Shown: positions 63,705-64,000 of the stretch, piece after piece
Layout: each line of letters opens with the position of its first letter
Numbering within the stretch: the first letter of the stretch is position 1
Assembly: GCF_014192095.1 (NCBI RefSeq)
Contig: NZ_JACHXN010000002.1
Location: 361,360 to 425,359 of the forward strand
Origin: Phyllobacterium trifolii
GTDB lineage: Bacteria; Pseudomonadota; Alphaproteobacteria; Rhizobiales; Rhizobiaceae
Length of the DNA stretch: 64,000 nucleotides
Reading direction: 5' to 3'
Made by a program: the position numbers and the translations under genes
Notes under the pieces: generated by a model
The model's input: only the letters and a program-made list of their open reading frames with translations
Database searches by the model: none
What the model was told of the DNA's origin: nothing

Positions 63705-64000
63705 ATGAAGGATACGATGATTGGTGTGGACCTGGCAAAGAGTGTTTTTGTGCTCCACGGAGCGTCGATGACGGGTCAGGTGAAGTTTCGCAAAAAGCTC
63801 TCACGGTCCCAGTTTCTGAAGTTCATAGCGGATCAATCACCTGCGGTCGTGGTGATGGAAGCCTGCGGCAGCGCGCACTATTGGGCTCGACAGGTCGTGG
63901 AACTGGGCCATGCAGTGAAACTGATTGCGCCACAATATGTCCGGCCGTTCGTGAAGCGGCAGAAAAACGATGCGGCCGACGCCGAGGCGATCGTGATCGC
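63705..64000 (+). mobile_element. IS110-family transposase (5' part, partial)
   Basis: The reading frame runs off the right edge after about 98 codons. It begins MKDTMIGVDLAKSVFVLHG and contains Asp9 (VDLAKSVF), Glu52 (VVVMEACGSA) and Asp89/Asp92 in RQKNDAADAEAI, the DEDD RuvC-like set of IS110 transposases. It recognises targets with a bridge RNA and has no DDE motif. Confidence 0.9.

Overview
The window looks like a chromosomal segment from an alphaproteobacterium of the Hyphomicrobiales, most likely Brucellaceae or Phyllobacteriaceae (Brucella/Ochrobactrum-like). This rests on family-level resemblance of the proteins, the housekeeping gene order in the first 23 kb, large palindromic intergenic repeats and a succinoglycan-type exopolysaccharide gene set. 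No database was consulted.

Region 1 (1-23.5 kb) is mostly core metabolism: the end of a fatty-acyl-CoA ligase, prfC, dut, a small cluster ending in trans-3-hydroxy-L-proline dehydratase, an ArsR/SRPBCC pair, coaBC with an unexpected N-terminal ribbon-helix-helix domain, ubiB-ubiE, and a nucleoside salvage block. That block has add and upp on the plus strand. On the minus strand an operon runs ABC ATPase, isochorismatase-like protein, two permeases, cdd, purine nucleoside phosphorylase, deoA. The matching BMP-type binding protein lies a few genes away.

Region 2 (23.8-30 kb) is a scar of gene transfer and decay. A tRNA-Ser(GGA) is followed by an AlpA-like regulator and a tyrosine recombinase, then aldo/keto reductase and SDR remnants, about 0.9 kb without an intact gene, an intact 3-hydroxybutyrate dehydrogenase-like SDR, and a patatin/acetoacetate decarboxylase deletion chimera.

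Region 3 (29.6-44 kb) carries two RND efflux systems. The first is a tightly coupled five-gene operon (two adaptors, pump, lipoprotein hydrolase, small membrane protein) next to two paralogous TetR regulators and an azoreductase, and similar operator-like sequences stand before all of them. The second is an adaptor-pump pair with a divergent TetR gene and a clear palindromic operator.

Region 4 (44.5-60.2 kb) is a Wzx/Wzy-type exopolysaccharide locus. A minus-strand set has a Crp/Fnr regulator, two GT4 glycosyltransferases, a flippase and a GH16 glycanase. A divergent plus-strand set has an ExoY-like priming transferase, a Wzz/ExoP-like protein with a dead Walker A, a GT2, an OPX export protein, a polymerase-like membrane protein, a GT8 and a GT92-like transferase, with an ExoX-like small protein antisense. 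The last 4 kb holds an LHPP-like phosphatase, small unknown proteins, an ornithine cyclodeaminase-family enzyme with a divergent Lrp regulator, and the start of an IS110-family element.
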